The notes: a model not told the origin generated them from the sequence alone. DNA of 64,000 nucleotides from Vagococcus xieshaowenii (GCF_004792515.1 NZ_CP038865.1:766001-830000); one strand, 5' to 3'. Counted from the stretch's first letter, positions 10,843 through 21,787 are shown. Program-made: numbers and translations.

Positions 10843-12585
10843 ATGAAAAAAACTAAGATTGTATGTACGATTGGGCCTGCTAGTGAAACAGTTGAAACAC
10901 TTGTAGAATTAATTAACGCTGGGATGGACGTTTGTCGTTTGAACTTCTCACATGGTGATTACGAAGAACACGGGAACCGTATTAAAAACATTCGTGAAGC
11001 AGCAAAAATTACAGGAAAACGCATCGCGATTCTTTTAGATACAAAAGGACCTGAAATTCGTACAAATAACATGGAAAACGGTGCAGTAGAATTACTTACT
11101 GGCGAAACTATCCGTATTTCTATGGAAGAAGTTTTAGGAAATGCTGAGCGTTTTTCAGTTACTTATCCAGAATTAATCAACGATGTTGAGGTTGGTGGAC
11201 ATATTCTTTTAGATGACGGTTTAGTTGATCTAGAAGTAATGGAATTGGATCATGCTAATGGAGAAATCGTTACGCGCATCTCAAATGACGGTACATTAAA
11301 AAATAAAAAAGGTGTTAATGTGCCAGGTGCTTCAATTAATTTACCTGGTATTACAGAAAAAGATGCATCTGATATCCGTTTTGGTATCGAACAAGATGTT
11401 GATTTTATCGCAGCAAGTTTCGTTCGTCGTCCAAGCGATGTATTAGAAATTACTAAAATTTTAGAAGAAAACGATGCAACACATATTCAAATTATTTCTA
11501 AAATCGAAAACCAAGAAGGTGTTGATAATATCGACAGCATCTTACAAGTTTCAGCTGGTTTAATGGTTGCTCGTGGTGACTTAGGCGTAGAAATCCCAAC
11601 AGAAGAAGTACCAGTTGTACAAAAAGAATTAATCAAAAAATGTAACGCTGTAGGTAAAACAGTTATTACAGCGACTCAAATGTTAGATTCTATGCAACAT
11701 AATCCACGTCCAACACGTGCTGAAGCAAGTGACGTTGCCAATGCTATCTACGATGGTACTGACGCAATCATGTTATCTGGTGAAACAGCTGCCGGTGATT
11801 ATCCAGTAGAAGCTGTTACAACAATGGCGCGTATTGCATTACGTACAGAAGACGCATTAGTTGATCAAGATGTATTTGCATTGAAACGTTTTAGCCAAAC
11901 TGATACAACTGAAGCAATCGGTCAATCAGTAGGACATACAGCACGTAACTTAGGAATCAAAACAATTGTTGCAGCAACAGAATCTGGCTACACTGCTAAA
12001 ATGATTTCTAAATATCGTCCAAAATCTCATATCGTAGCAATGACTTTCGATGAAAGAAAAGCACGTAGTTTAGCTTTAACTTGGGGTGTATTCCCAGAAG
12101 TAGCTGAAAAACCTGAATCAACAGATGATATGTTTGCTCGTTCAGCTGAATTAGTTCAAGACTTAGGTTTTGCTAAAGAAGGCGATTTAGTTATTATTAC
12201 TGCTGGTGTTCCAGTAGGTGAACGTGGAACAACTAACTTAATGAAAATTCATTTAATTGGTTCTAAATTAGTTTCTGGACAAGGAATTGGTGACAAACCA
12301 GTATCTGCTCATGCTGTAGTAGCAACAACTGCTGAAGAAGCAACAGAAAAAATGACTGAAGGCAGCATTTTAGTTGTGAAAACAACTGATAAAGATTACA
12401 TGCCAGCAATCGATTTAGCTAGTGCTTTAGTAGTAGAAGAAGGCGGCTTAACATCTCATGCAGCTGTAGTAGCAATTGCTAAAGGTATTCCTGTTATTGT
12501 TGGAGCTGCTGGAGCAACTTCATCAATCGAAGCAGGAAAATTAATCTCTGTTGATCCTAAAGCAGGCGACGTTTTCTTAGGATAA
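10843..12585 (+). CDS. pyk: Pyruvate kinase
   Basis: Makes pyruvate and ATP from PEP and ADP. At 580 residues it is the long Bacillus type. The barrel carries IGPAS near the start, the catalytic lysine in SKIENQEG (about 221) and GETAAGDYP. After the allosteric domain there is an extra C-terminal domain resembling the PEP-utilising mobile domain, with GGLTSHAA and its histidine near residue 538. The role of that domain is not settled in other species. It is co-transcribed with pfkA and closed by a strong terminator. Codon choice is clean and biased, as expected of a highly expressed gene. Confidence 0.97.
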   Translation: MKKTKIVCTIGPASETVETLVELINAGMDVCRLNFSHGDYEEHGNRIKNIREAAKITGKRIAILLDTKGPEIRTNNMENGAVELLTGETIRISMEEVLGNAERFSVTYPELINDVEVGGHILLDDGLVDLEVMELDHANGEIVTRISNDGTLKNKKGVNVPGASINLPGITEKDASDIRFGIEQDVDFIAASFVRRPSDVLEITKILEENDATHIQIISKIENQEGVDNIDSILQVSAGLMVARGDLGVEIPTEEVPVVQKELIKKCNAVGKTVITATQMLDSMQHNPRPTRAEASDVANAIYDGTDAIMLSGETAAGDYPVEAVTTMARIALRTEDALVDQDVFALKRFSQTDTTEAIGQSVGHTARNLGIKTIVAATESGYTAKMISKYRPKSHIVAMTFDERKARSLALTWGVFPEVAEKPESTDDMFARSAELVQDLGFAKEGDLVIITAGVPVGERGTTNLMKIHLIGSKLVSGQGIGDKPVSAHAVVATTAEEATEKMTEGSILVVKTTDKDYMPAIDLASALVVEEGGLTSHAAVVAIAKGIPVIVGAAGATSSIEAGKLISVDPKAGDVFLG

Positions 12586-12608
12586 TATATTCTAATAGTT
12601 AGACATTA

Positions 12609-12645
12609 AAGAATAGAAACTGAATAGTTTCTATTCTTTTTTTTT
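12609..12645 (+). terminator. Terminator of pfkA-pyk
   Basis: AAGAATAGAAACT and AGTTTCTATTCTT form a perfect 13-base-pair stem with a four-base loop, followed by a long T run. Confidence 0.93.
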
Positions 12646-12656
12646 AAGCTTATGCG

Positions 12657-12665
12657 TGTTAAACT
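12657..12665 (+). promoter_or_regulatory. Possible extended -10 promoter of the S41 protease operon
   Basis: TGTTAAACT has the extended -10 form and lies about 36 bases ahead of the S41 start. The -35 position falls in the T run of the preceding terminator and has no consensus. Confidence 0.4.
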
Positions 12666-12700
12666 AAAGCTTAGGAACTTAGTAGAGGAACGTGATAGTA

Positions 12701-14137
12701 ATGGATTCTAATAAAAAATTTTCATATAAACATATAATAATGACTGCACTTCTTTCAGCAGGGGTAGCCCTTGGTGGTAGTTATTTAATTTTAGACGGCC
12801 AAAAATTATTGACTAGTACGTCTAGTAATACGGTAACACACGAGAAATTTTCACAGGTAGAGAATGTTTTTGATTTTATTAAACAAAATTATGTAGGTGA
12901 GATTGACGATACAACATTAATCAATGGCGCATTAACGGGAATGACTGATGCAATAGGTGATCCTTATTCTAATTTTTTGACAGGTTTGTCAAAAGACTCG
13001 CTTGATGAAACTATTGATGGAGAATTTGAAGGTATTGGTGCAACGATGTCTTATGCCAACAACTTACCTTTTATTGTTGAACCACCCATACCAGGTTCGC
13101 CTGCCGAAAAAGAAGGATTAAAAGTAAATGATAAAATAATAAAAGTTGATGGAAAAGAAATTGAAGGCGAAACGTTAACCGATGTTGTGAGTAAAATTCG
13201 TGGAAAAAAAGGAACAAACGTTACATTGACAATTGAACGTGAGGGAGAATTAATGGACGTCACTTTAACCAGAGATGTGATTCCTATTCAATCCGTTTAT
13301 CCAGAACTTGCGAAAGATAATAAGAATATAGCTGTTATTAGAGTCACCACGTTTAATGGTAATACAGCGCAAGATTTCTTTACATCTATTGAAAAGATGA
13401 GAAAAGAAGGTGCCAAGCAATTTGTCATTGATTTAAGAGATAACCCAGGTGGTAGCTTACAAGAAGTTTCTAGTATGTCTAGTGCGTTCTTAAAAGACGG
13501 TGAAATCATTTTCCAAGTAGAAGATAGTCAAGGTAACAAAGAAAAAGTCAAAGCCGGTAAATCACTAGATAAGGGTCAAAAAATTAATGAACCTATTGTC
13601 GTATTAGTCAATGAGAATAGTGCGAGTGCATCGGAAATATTTGCAGCAGCAATAAAAGAAAATAAACGTGGCGAAATTATGGGAACTAAGACATTTGGTA
13701 AAGGCACGATGCAAACGGTTCAGCCGTTAACTGAAGATACTGAATTAAAGTTAACCGTTAATAAATGGCTAACGCCTGATGCAAATTGGATTAATAAAAA
13801 AGGATTGAAACCTACGATTGAGATAAAAACACCTGATTATTATTCAGTGAAGGTAATGGATAAAACTAATTCCATGCAATTAGGTTCATCTGGAGAAAGC
13901 GTTAAATCACTAAATATTATGCTGGATGCTTTAGGTTACAGTGTGGATAAAACAAGTGATAAATTTAGTGAACAAACGACAGAAGCTGTAATAAGTTTCC
14001 AAAAAGAACACAAGATTGAAGTGAATGGTATAGTTAATAAAGAGACAGCTACTAAAATTGAAGAAGTCTTATATGCTTTTATTAAAGAAAATGATAATCA
14101 ATTAACTGAAGCGATAAATGAGTTAAGTAAATCCTAG
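12701..14137 (+). CDS. S41 family C-terminal processing peptidase
   Basis: A membrane-anchored serine protease of 478 residues in the CtpA/CtpB family, acting outside the membrane. One N-terminal transmembrane segment (about 11-31) is followed by a PDZ domain (about 90-170) that gates the active site. Then comes the S41 core with the Ser-Lys dyad, Ser309 in the SASASE motif and Lys334 in KTFGKG, 25 residues apart as in characterised members. The C-terminus (about 395-455) is a peptidoglycan-binding type 1 domain. The start at ATG 12701 is ten bases after GAGGAA; an in-frame GTG nine bases earlier is too close to that site. It is followed by a signal peptidase gene after 18 bases. Substrates are unknown. 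Confidence 0.92.
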   Translation: MDSNKKFSYKHIIMTALLSAGVALGGSYLILDGQKLLTSTSSNTVTHEKFSQVENVFDFIKQNYVGEIDDTTLINGALTGMTDAIGDPYSNFLTGLSKDSLDETIDGEFEGIGATMSYANNLPFIVEPPIPGSPAEKEGLKVNDKIIKVDGKEIEGETLTDVVSKIRGKKGTNVTLTIEREGELMDVTLTRDVIPIQSVYPELAKDNKNIAVIRVTTFNGNTAQDFFTSIEKMRKEGAKQFVIDLRDNPGGSLQEVSSMSSAFLKDGEIIFQVEDSQGNKEKVKAGKSLDKGQKINEPIVVLVNENSASASEIFAAAIKENKRGEIMGTKTFGKGTMQTVQPLTEDTELKLTVNKWLTPDANWINKKGLKPTIEIKTPDYYSVKVMDKTNSMQLGSSGESVKSLNIMLDALGYSVDKTSDKFSEQTTEAVISFQKEHKIEVNGIVNKETATKIEEVLYAFIKENDNQLTEAINELSKS

Positions 14138-14155
14138 AAGAAAAGAGTGGCCGTA

Positions 14156-14695
14156 ATGAATAATGATTTTCTAGAAAGATTGATTTATTGGCTGAAAATT
14201 ACCGTATTCGCAGCTTTTGTTGTTCTAATAGTAAGAGGTTTTATTTTTATTCCGATGACTATAGAAGGCAATTCGATGGAAAAAACCCTTCATCAAGAAG
14301 ATCATATAATTTATGAGAAATTTTCGAATATTGAACGCTTTGATATTATTTTGTTTAGAGCAAGCGACGGAACAGTAATGGTTAAAAGAGTTATTGGTCT
14401 ACCTGGGGAACATGTGGCTTATTATAATGATGAGTTATTGATCAATAATAAAAAAGTAGCTGAGCCTTATCTAGATGAGGTGAAATTAAACCATTTAGCC
14501 AATCACTACACGACAAATTTTGATAGTAAAGAAATTTTAGGAAAAGACAATTTGTCAGAAGATGGATATTTTGTCCTTGGTGATAATCGTCGTGTGAGTA
14601 AGGATAGCCGATCATTTGGTGAAGTAACAGCTGATCAAATTATTGGTCGAGCACGAATGATATACTACCCATTGAAAGATATAAAATTATTGTAG
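14156..14695 (+). CDS. lepB: Signal peptidase I (first copy)
   Basis: Removes signal peptides from exported proteins at the outer face of the membrane. The 179-residue protein has one N-terminal membrane segment (about 12-33), the catalytic serine in GNSMEKT (Ser40), the general-base lysine in MVKRVIGLPG (Lys77), and box E GDNRRVSKDSR. The second copy in this window (63.4 kb) is of similar size but diverged. ATG 14156 is preferred to a GTG three codons upstream because the AGAAAAGAG site suits it better. It is in an operon with the S41 protease and rbgA. Confidence 0.93.
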   Translation: MNNDFLERLIYWLKITVFAAFVVLIVRGFIFIPMTIEGNSMEKTLHQEDHIIYEKFSNIERFDIILFRASDGTVMVKRVIGLPGEHVAYYNDELLINNKKVAEPYLDEVKLNHLANHYTTNFDSKEILGKDNLSEDGYFVLGDNRRVSKDSRSFGEVTADQIIGRARMIYYPLKDIKLL

Positions 14696-14710
14696 AAAAG
14701 GAAGTTTTTT

Positions 14711-15583
14711 ATGAAAGTAATACAGTGGTTCCCTGGTCATATGGCCAAAGCTAGAAGAGAAGTAACAGAAAAGTTGAAATATGTCGATATTGTCTTTGAA
14801 CTAGTGGACGCTCGTCTACCTATTTCAAGTCGTAATCCTATGTTAGATGAAATTGTACAACATAAACCGCGCTTAATGTTATTAAATAAAGCTGACTTAG
14901 CGGACCCTATTCAAACACAAAAATGGCAACAACATTTTGAAAAGCAAGGATATTCAACATTAAAATTAAACTCTCAAGAAGGAAGAGGCGTTAAACAAAT
15001 CGTTCCTGCTGCCCAAGAAGCATTAAAAGAAAAACGTGAACGTCAAAAAGCAAAAGGGATTAAAGAACAACCCATCCGTGCAATGATTATTGGTATACCT
15101 AATGTTGGAAAATCTACATTGATGAATCGTTTAGTTAAGAAAAATATCGCAAAAACTGGAAATAAGCCGGGTGTAACTAAAGGCCAACAATGGTTGAAAG
15201 TTGGTAATGAGCTAGAGTTATTAGATACACCAGGTATTTTATGGCCTAAATTTGAGGATCCAGAAATAGGGAGAAAACTTGCTTTAACAGGTGCGATTAA
15301 AGATAATTTACTTCATCTAGATGATATTGCATTATATGCTATTCAATTTTTTAATGATTATTACCGTGAATCATTAGGTAAGCGTTATGCCTTTTCAGAA
15401 GATGATTATGCGCTAAATAATGTCGATCAATTGATGTTGATTGCTAAAAAACGAGGCTTTAGAGATGATTATGAACGTGCTAGCGAAATGTTGATCCAAG
15501 AAATTCGTACAGGTCAAGTGGGACGCTATACCTTAGATCGTGTGGAAACATGGGAGGAAGAACAGCTTGACACTAACGATTAA
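14711..15583 (+). CDS. rbgA: Ribosome biogenesis GTPase RbgA (YlqF)
   Basis: A circularly permuted GTPase required for late assembly of the 50S subunit. The permutation is visible: the G4 motif NKAD (59-62) comes before the P-loop GIPNVGKST (128-136) and the G3 motif DTPG (about 173-176). The family's N-terminal WFPGHMAKA (6-14) is present and the length of 290 residues is typical. The C-terminal all-helical domain binds rRNA. An AAGGAAG site precedes the ATG. Its last 17 bases overlap the start of rnhB, and the rbgA-rnhB pairing is widespread in Firmicutes. Confidence 0.96.
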   Translation: MKVIQWFPGHMAKARREVTEKLKYVDIVFELVDARLPISSRNPMLDEIVQHKPRLMLLNKADLADPIQTQKWQQHFEKQGYSTLKLNSQEGRGVKQIVPAAQEALKEKRERQKAKGIKEQPIRAMIIGIPNVGKSTLMNRLVKKNIAKTGNKPGVTKGQQWLKVGNELELLDTPGILWPKFEDPEIGRKLALTGAIKDNLLHLDDIALYAIQFFNDYYRESLGKRYAFSEDDYALNNVDQLMLIAKKRGFRDDYERASEMLIQEIRTGQVGRYTLDRVETWEEEQLDTND

Positions 15584-16331
15584 AGAAGTAAAAACGCTTT
15601 TGCTTGATCGTGAGACATCAAACCAAGTCATTGCAGACTTACGTTTAGATGAAAGAAAAGGCGTACAAACATTATTGGCTCAATATGATCGTCGTATTGA
15701 AAAAGAGAAAAAAGCCCAAGAATTGTTTGAATATATGCAGACATATGAGCGTGAGGCTAGGCATCATCAATATCAGTTAATTGCGGGAATTGATGAAGTG
15801 GGCCGTGGGCCGTTAGCTGGTCCCGTGGTAGCTGCAGCGGTTATTTTACCAGAAGAAGTAGATTTAGTAGGTATTAATGATTCTAAACAATTAAGTCATG
15901 CAAAGCGTGAAATTTTGTTAGATAAGATTAAGGCACAAGCGTTGGCAATTGGGATTGGGATTGTTTCACCAGAAGAAATTGATCGAATTAATATCTATGA
16001 AGCAACAAAAGTAGCGATGATTAAAGCGATTCAACAACTTAAGCCAACGCCAGATTATTTATTGTTAGATGCGATGAAGCTACCGACTATTGCTCTTCCA
16101 CAAGAATCTATCATTAAAGGAGATACTAAAAGTATTTCAATTGCTGCAGCAAGTATAGTGGCAAAAGAAACAAGGGATCAATTGATGAGCAAATATGATC
16201 AACAATACCCAGGTTATGGATTTGCTGATAATGCAGGCTATGGAACAGCTAAGCATTTAGAAGGGCTAAATACATTAGGCATTACACCTATCCATAGACG
16301 TACCTTTGCACCTATTAAAGATATGATTTAA
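15567..16331 (+). CDS. rnhB: Ribonuclease HII
   Basis: Cleaves RNA in RNA-DNA hybrids and at single ribonucleotides in DNA. The start is taken as TTG 15567, nine bases after GGGAGG, which gives a 254-residue protein beginning MTLTIKEVK, like Bacillus RnhB. An ATG nine codons upstream would have no ribosome site. An N-terminal extension (about 1-70) precedes the catalytic core, which opens with [12 protein letters not shown] (metal ligands Asp76, Glu77), continues with DSKQLS, and has a further acidic residue in LLLDAMK. The gene overlaps rbgA and ends just ahead of a hairpin that also contains the dprA ribosome site. Confidence 0.95.
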   Translation: MTLTIKEVKTLLLDRETSNQVIADLRLDERKGVQTLLAQYDRRIEKEKKAQELFEYMQTYEREARHHQYQLIAGIDEVGRGPLAGPVVAAAVILPEEVDLVGINDSKQLSHAKREILLDKIKAQALAIGIGIVSPEEIDRINIYEATKVAMIKAIQQLKPTPDYLLLDAMKLPTIALPQESIIKGDTKSISIAAASIVAKETRDQLMSKYDQQYPGYGFADNAGYGTAKHLEGLNTLGITPIHRRTFAPIKDMI

Positions 16332-16337
16332 AAAATG

Positions 16338-16386
16338 AAAGCCACTCTTAATCACTAATATAATTAGTGAAAGGGAGGCTTTTTTT
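16338..16386 (+). terminator. Terminator hairpin that also contains the dprA ribosome site
   Basis: The 5' arm (16338-16359) pairs with the 3' arm (16363-16382) around a three-base loop, with one mismatch and a two-base bulge, and a T run reaches directly to the dprA ATG. The only ribosome site for dprA, AGGGAGG, is inside the 3' arm. The structure therefore looks like both an intrinsic terminator and a translational block. Confidence 0.85.
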
Positions 16387-17298
16387 ATGACTAATCAACG
16401 TTTTGAATTATTTTTATTAAAACATTTACATGGTATTGGTAATAAAGGGCTACTAAAATTGCTCAATCATATTATATTAAACGGAGAAACAATTAAAAAT
16501 TATGCTGCAACTGACTTAATGAGGATAGCAGGCGTTTCAACACGTTATCAACCACTATTTGAACAAAGTGTTAAGATGATTTGGAATCATCAGGATGAAT
16601 TATTAGAAGCGTTTTATCGTACCGAATTTCTAACTATTATGGATGAAGATTATCCGATGTTATTATTAGAAACATACAATCCGCCTGTTGGTTTATTTTA
16701 TAAAGGGGATAAAAAACTATTGAGAAATGCCACTTTAGCAGTAGTTGGTACACGTGAAGCAACGTCCTATGGTAAAAAGCTAACTAATAAAATAGTTGCG
16801 GATTTAATTAAGCAACAGTATACTATCGTAAGTGGACTAGCTAAAGGTATTGATACATTTGCACATCAAGAAGCAATAGCAGCTCAAGGTCAAACTATCG
16901 CGGTTGTTGCACATGGTTTAGATAAAATTTATCCTAAAGAAAATGCAGAACTCTTTGAGAAGTTGTCCACTAGTCACTTAGTTTTATCCGAATATAAGGA
17001 AGGGACTTTACCAAAGAAACATCAATTCCCTATGCGCAATCGAATCATTGCAGGTCTATCACATGGTGTTTGTGTGATAGAAGCCAAGCAACGAAGTGGT
17101 TCACTCATTACAGCACAACAAGCTTTAGACAATAATCGAGAAGTATTTGCAGTTCCAGGACCAATTGATGCGTCTAATTCGGAAGGTTGTCATGAATTGA
17201 TCCAAAATGGTGCAAAACTTGTGACATCTGCCAACCATATAATAGAAGAAATTAAACAATTTCGACTAGATAATGTTGACAAACGTTTGACGAAATAA
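16387..17298 (+). CDS. dprA: DNA-processing protein DprA
   Basis: Loads RecA on incoming single-stranded DNA during natural transformation. The 303-residue protein has a short N-terminal helical region (1-75) and the extended Rossmann fold with VGTREATSYG, SGLAKGIDTFAHQ, the DNA-contacting MRNRIIAGLS and RSGSLITAQQAL, ending with a short C-terminal part without the winged-helix domain some homologues have. The ATG follows a T run, with GGGAGG buried in the preceding hairpin, so expression from the rnhB side should be low. A promoter for dprA itself is not obvious. The topA promoter begins inside its last codons. Confidence 0.94.
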   Translation: MTNQRFELFLLKHLHGIGNKGLLKLLNHIILNGETIKNYAATDLMRIAGVSTRYQPLFEQSVKMIWNHQDELLEAFYRTEFLTIMDEDYPMLLLETYNPPVGLFYKGDKKLLRNATLAVVGTREATSYGKKLTNKIVADLIKQQYTIVSGLAKGIDTFAHQEAIAAQGQTIAVVAHGLDKIYPKENAELFEKLSTSHLVLSEYKEGTLPKKHQFPMRNRIIAGLSHGVCVIEAKQRSGSLITAQQALDNNREVFAVPGPIDASNSEGCHELIQNGAKLVTSANHIIEEIKQFRLDNVDKRLTK

Positions 17299-17304
17299 TA
17301 ATAT
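17276..17304 (+). promoter_or_regulatory. Promoter of topA
   Basis: A perfect TTGACA -35 within the dprA 3' end, a 17-base spacer and TAATAT, about 49 bases ahead of the topA start. Confidence 0.65.
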
Positions 17305-17352
17305 ATGATACGATTTAAAAGTAGAATCGTTAAATAAAGGTGGTTAGTCGGC

Positions 17353-19431
17353 ATGGTATTTAAATATTTGGTGATTGTAGAATCACCTGCAAAAGCAAAG
17401 ACTATAGAAAAGTATTTAGGAAAAAATTATAAAGTGGTCGCAAGTGTCGGTCATTTAAGAGATTTACCAAAAAGCCGAATGGCCATAGATTTTGAACATG
17501 ATTATGAGCCAGAATATATCTCAATTAGAGGTAAAGGCCCAATTATTAAAGAATTAAAAAAACAAGCAAAAAAAGCCCAAAAAGTTTATCTCGCAAGTGA
17601 CCCGGATAGAGAAGGGGAAGCCATTGCGTGGCATTTGGCTCATTTGTTAGATTTGGATTTAAATGATGATAATCGTGTAGTATTTAATGAAATTACCAAA
17701 GACGCGGTTAAAGCAGCATTTAAAGAACCAAGAAAAATTAATCTAGATTTAGTCGATGCGCAACAAGCTCGACGTATTTTAGATAGAATTGTTGGTTATT
17801 CTATAAGTCCATTATTATGGAAAAAAGTAAAAAAAGGTCTAAGTGCGGGACGTGTTCAATCGGTTACACTTAAAATGATCATTGATCGTGAAAATGAAAT
17901 TAAAGCGTTTATTCCAGAAGAATATTGGTCTATCACAGGTAATTTCTTAAAAGGACGTAAGAAATTTAAAGCAGCCTTTTATGGGATTGATGACAAAAAA
18001 ATGGCATTAAAAAATACAGATGAAGTGCAAGATGTTCTTAAAAAGATAGACAATGATCAATTTGAAGTAACGGATATTATTAAAAAAGAACGAAAACGTA
18101 ATCCGGCTAAACCATTTACAACAAGTAGTTTACAACAAGAAGCTGCAAGAAAAATTAACTTTAGAACACGTAAGACGATGATGGTCGCGCAACAGCTTTA
18201 TGAAGGAATTGCTATAGGTAAAGAAGGTACTGTCGGGTTAATTACATATATGCGTACGGATTCAACTCGTTTGTCTGATACAGCAAAGACAGAGGCAGCT
18301 AAATATATTACAGAAACCTATGGCGAGGAATACTCTGTTGGGATGAAGGCTGATGGTAAGAAGAAATCTGGTTCTCAAGATGCCCATGAAGCGATTAGAC
18401 CATCTAGTATTTTTAGAACACCTGAATCATTAGCTAAATATTTAGACAAAGATCAAATGAAGTTGTACAGCTTAATTTGGTCTCGTACAGTGGCTAGTTT
18501 AATGACGCCTGCCGTTTTAGATACAATGCGCGTTAGTTTGACACAAAACGGAGTCATTTTTGTCGCTAATGGCTCTAAAGTGAAATTCCCTGGATTCATG
18601 AAAGTTTATATTGAAGGTAAAGATGATGGCAAAGAAGAAAAAGAAAATATCTTGCCTGATTTGTCTGTAGGAGAAATGGTTAAATCGGTTGATATTGAAC
18701 CGAAGCAACATTTTACTCAACCACCTGCAAGATATACTGAGGCAACTTTAGTTAAAACGCTAGAAGAAAACGGTGTAGGACGCCCCTCAACTTACGCGCC
18801 GACATTAGAAACCATCCAACGTCGCTATTATGTGAAGTTGGTCCAAAAGAGATTTGAACCAACAGAATTAGGCGAAATCGTTAATGAGTTAACAGTCGAG
18901 TTCTTCCCCCAAATTGTTAATATGAAATTTACAGCTGAAATGGAAACAGAGCTAGATAATATTGCCTTAGCAAAAGAAAAATGGGTAGATGTTATTGATA
19001 GATTTTACAAGCCATTTAAGGTAGAACTGGATAAAGCAGAAGTTGGAATGGAGAAGGTACAAATCAAGGATGAACCAGCTGGTTTTGATTGCGAATTATG
19101 TGGCTCACCAATGGTCATAAAACTAGGCCGTTTTGGTAAATTCTATGCTTGTAGTAATTTTCCTGAGTGTCGTCATACATTAGCAATTGTTAAAGAAATT
19201 GGGATGAAGTGTCCAACCTGCCATGAAGGCGAAGTTATTGAACGTAAGACGAAGAAAAATCGTATTTTTTATGGATGTAGTCGATACCCTGAATGTGAAT
19301 TTACTTCTTGGGATAAACCAATTCCAAGAGATTGTCCAAAATGTAATCATTTCTTAGTTGAGAAAAAAGTAAAAGGTGGCAAACAAGTCATCTGTAGTCA
19401 TTGTGACTATAAAGAAGAAATTCAAAAATAA
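17353..19431 (+). CDS. topA: DNA topoisomerase I
   Basis: A type IA topoisomerase that relaxes negative supercoils. The 692-residue protein begins with the Toprim domain ([17 protein letters not shown], later [12 protein letters not shown]). The catalytic tyrosine is in [10 protein letters not shown], near residue 299. Three C-terminal zinc-ribbon units follow, with cysteine pairs CELC/CSNFPEC, CPTC/CSRYPEC and CPKC/CSHC. AGGTGG precedes the ATG by nine bases. Order dprA-topA-trmFO-xerC-hslV-hslU is conserved in Bacilli. Confidence 0.97.
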   Translation: MVFKYLVIVESPAKAKTIEKYLGKNYKVVASVGHLRDLPKSRMAIDFEHDYEPEYISIRGKGPIIKELKKQAKKAQKVYLASDPDREGEAIAWHLAHLLDLDLNDDNRVVFNEITKDAVKAAFKEPRKINLDLVDAQQARRILDRIVGYSISPLLWKKVKKGLSAGRVQSVTLKMIIDRENEIKAFIPEEYWSITGNFLKGRKKFKAAFYGIDDKKMALKNTDEVQDVLKKIDNDQFEVTDIIKKERKRNPAKPFTTSSLQQEAARKINFRTRKTMMVAQQLYEGIAIGKEGTVGLITYMRTDSTRLSDTAKTEAAKYITETYGEEYSVGMKADGKKKSGSQDAHEAIRPSSIFRTPESLAKYLDKDQMKLYSLIWSRTVASLMTPAVLDTMRVSLTQNGVIFVANGSKVKFPGFMKVYIEGKDDGKEEKENILPDLSVGEMVKSVDIEPKQHFTQPPARYTEATLVKTLEENGVGRPSTYAPTLETIQRRYYVKLVQKRFEPTELGEIVNELTVEFFPQIVNMKFTAEMETELDNIALAKEKWVDVIDRFYKPFKVELDKAEVGMEKVQIKDEPAGFDCELCGSPMVIKLGRFGKFYACSNFPECRHTLAIVKEIGMKCPTCHEGEVIERKTKKNRIFYGCSRYPECEFTSWDKPIPRDCPKCNHFLVEKKVKGGKQVICSHCDYKEEIQK

Positions 19432-19446
19432 AATTAGAGGTGAAGT

Positions 19447-20742
19447 ATGGAACCCGTTGTTAAAATAATTGGTGCCGGTTTAGCCGGTAGTGAAGCCGCT
19501 TGGCAAGTTGCGCAAGCTGGTGTCAAAGTGCATTTATATGAAATGAAAAAAGAAAAAAGAACACCTGCGCAATCAACAGATAAATTTGCAGAATTGGTGT
19601 GTTCAAACTCATTGCGTGGTCGCAGTATTACCAATGCAGTTGGCTTGTTAAAAGAAGAGATGCGCCATTTCGATTCATTAATTATGCAAGCAGCTGATGC
19701 AACGGAGGTTCCAGCGGGTGGTGCTTTGGCGGTAGATCGTCATTTGTTCGCTGACTATATTACAGATAAAATTAGAAATCATCCGAATATCACTGTATTT
19801 GATGAAGAAGTACAACACATACCAGAAGATGGTGTGACCATTGTAGCAACAGGTCCACTAACTTCTGATACATTAGCAGCAGATATTGCGGCATTTACTA
19901 AATCTGAAGGTTTATATTTTTATGATGCGGCGGCACCTATCATTGAGAAATCATCTATCAATATGGACAAAGTATACTTGAAATCACGCTATGATAAAGG
20001 TGAAGCAGCGTACTTAAACTGTCCAATGAACAAAGAAGAGTTTTATGCTTTTCGTGAAGCCTTAGTCTCAGCAGAAGCGGCTCCACTAAATAGTTTTGAA
20101 GATATGAAAGTCTTTGAAGGCTGTATGCCAATTGAAGTGATGGCTGAACGTGGAGAAAAAACGATGCTATTTGGACCAATGAAGCCTGTTGGTCTAGAAG
20201 ATCCTAAGACAGGTAAACGACCTTATGCGGTGGTACAACTACGTCAAGATAACGCAGCAGGGTCACTATTTAATATGGTTGGTTTCCAAACACATTTGAA
20301 ATGGGGCGAACAAAAGCGTATTATCCAAATGATTCCAGGTTTAGAAAATGCTGAAATCGTTCGTTATGGTGTGATGCACCGTAATACGTTTATGAACTCA
20401 CCAAAGATTATGCAACCAACTTACCAAACACGTGAACGTGAAAACTTATTCTTTGCTGGTCAAATGACGGGTGTTGAAGGCTATGTTGAAAGTGCGGCCA
20501 GTGGTTTGTTAGCAGGAATTAACGCTGCTAAATTAATCAAAGAAGAAGCTCCTATTATTTTACCTCGTGAAACAGCTATCGGTGCTATGGCATATTATAT
20601 TACGCATGCTGAAGGCAAACATTTCCAACCAATGAATGTTAACTTTGGTATTATTGCGCCTTTAGATGAACGAATTCGTGATAAAAAAGAACGTTACACT
20701 GCAATTGCAGAAAGGGCTTTAGCAATTATCGAAAAAATTTAA
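19447..20742 (+). CDS. trmFO: tRNA (uracil-54-C5)-methyltransferase, folate dependent
   Basis: Makes ribothymidine 54 in tRNA using methylenetetrahydrofolate and FAD. The 431-residue protein (formerly Gid) starts with the dinucleotide-binding [12 protein letters not shown]. It carries the conserved [21 protein letters not shown] and [18 protein letters not shown] motifs, the last being the C-terminal FAD contact. The start ATG follows GAGGTGAAGT. It is 15 bases behind topA and probably shares its transcript. A strong terminator follows. Confidence 0.96.
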   Translation: MEPVVKIIGAGLAGSEAAWQVAQAGVKVHLYEMKKEKRTPAQSTDKFAELVCSNSLRGRSITNAVGLLKEEMRHFDSLIMQAADATEVPAGGALAVDRHLFADYITDKIRNHPNITVFDEEVQHIPEDGVTIVATGPLTSDTLAADIAAFTKSEGLYFYDAAAPIIEKSSINMDKVYLKSRYDKGEAAYLNCPMNKEEFYAFREALVSAEAAPLNSFEDMKVFEGCMPIEVMAERGEKTMLFGPMKPVGLEDPKTGKRPYAVVQLRQDNAAGSLFNMVGFQTHLKWGEQKRIIQMIPGLENAEIVRYGVMHRNTFMNSPKIMQPTYQTRERENLFFAGQMTGVEGYVESAASGLLAGINAAKLIKEEAPIILPRETAIGAMAYYITHAEGKHFQPMNVNFGIIAPLDERIRDKKERYTAIAERALAIIEKI

Positions 20743-20754
20743 TAATCGGTAATC

Positions 20755-20782
20755 AGACCTACGAGAAATCGTAGGTCTTTTC
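20755..20782 (+). terminator. Terminator of topA-trmFO
   Basis: AGACCTACGA, a GAAA loop, TCGTAGGTCT, then TTTTC. A perfect ten-base-pair stem with a stable tetraloop. Confidence 0.9.
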
Positions 20783-20837
20783 TGATTGATTACTAAATAT
20801 TTTTTTTAATATTTTATTAATTAATACGCAAGTCGGA

Positions 20838-20866
20838 TTGTCAGGTAAAAATTCTTATGATAAGGT
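20838..20866 (+). promoter_or_regulatory. Promoter of xerC-hslVU
   Basis: TTGTCA, exactly 17 bases, TAAGGT; about 25 bases ahead of the xerC start. Confidence 0.6.
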
Positions 20867-20890
20867 TAACAAGTAAGGGTGGTAATGTAG

Positions 20891-21787
20891 ATGAAAGAAA
20901 CATGGTTAGAGAGTTTTTTGACGTATTTAGTAATAGAAAAACATTTTTCGGAGCACACTAGAAAAGCTTATCATGATGATATTACTGACTATATGAATTT
21001 TTTGGAAGAAACTGGAGATGCTGATTTTTTTAGCGTAACCCCACAAGATGTCCGAGTCTATTTATCGTATCTTTATGATAAGAATTATAGTCGAACGTCT
21101 ATTAGTCGTAAGATTTCAAGTTTGCGTTCGTTTTATCATTTTTTATTACAACAAGAGCAACTCACTGAGAATCCTTTTTCCTATGTACAGATGAAAAAAG
21201 GTCAATTACGGTTGCCACGGTTTTTATTTGAAAAAGAGATGGATGCATTGTTCGAAACGGCTAAAGGTGATACACCGCTTGATTATCGTAATCTTGCTAT
21301 TTTAGAATTAATGTATGGGACGGGTATCCGTGTGAGTGAATGCTCAGGAGCCTTGATGAGCGATTTGGATTTCAACTTAGGTGTTATATTAGTGAGAGGT
21401 AAAGGTAATAAAGAACGTTATGTTCCATTTGGTTCATACGCTTCAGATGCGCTAACTGATTATATTGAGAACGCTCGCAATCCCTTGATGAGCAAATATG
21501 GTAAATCGCATGACGTGTTATTTGTCAATCATTACGGTGACCCAATCACCTCTAAAGGTATTGAATATATCTTAAAACAACTAATTAAAAAAAGTTCTTT
21601 AACAACGGATATTCATCCACATATGCTTCGACATACATTTGCAACACACCTTTTAAATAATGGAGCGGATATGAGAACCGTTCAAGAATTATTAGGTCAC
21701 GTGAGTTTATCTTCTACACAAATTTATACGCATGTGACGAAAGAAAATTTACAAAAGAGTTATCGTAATTTTCACCCACGTGCTTAG
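20891..21787 (+). CDS. xerC: Tyrosine recombinase XerC
   Basis: A site-specific recombinase that resolves chromosome dimers at dif together with XerD. The 298-residue protein has the SAM-like core-binding domain (1-100) and the catalytic domain with the complete active site: Arg147, Lys171, His244, Arg247, His270 and the nucleophile Tyr279. AAGGGTGG precedes the ATG. Its place ahead of hslV and hslU is that of codV in Bacillus. It has its own promoter after the trmFO terminator. Confidence 0.95.
   Translation: MKETWLESFLTYLVIEKHFSEHTRKAYHDDITDYMNFLEETGDADFFSVTPQDVRVYLSYLYDKNYSRTSISRKISSLRSFYHFLLQQEQLTENPFSYVQMKKGQLRLPRFLFEKEMDALFETAKGDTPLDYRNLAILELMYGTGIRVSECSGALMSDLDFNLGVILVRGKGNKERYVPFGSYASDALTDYIENARNPLMSKYGKSHDVLFVNHYGDPITSKGIEYILKQLIKKSSLTTDIHPHMLRHTFATHLLNNGADMRTVQELLGHVSLSSTQIYTHVTKENLQKSYRNFHPRA

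Noticed and set aside
17307-17335. ACGATT/AATCGT inverted repeat between dprA and topA
   Set aside because: Only six pairs with a nine-base loop, no T run; too weak to call as operator or terminator.
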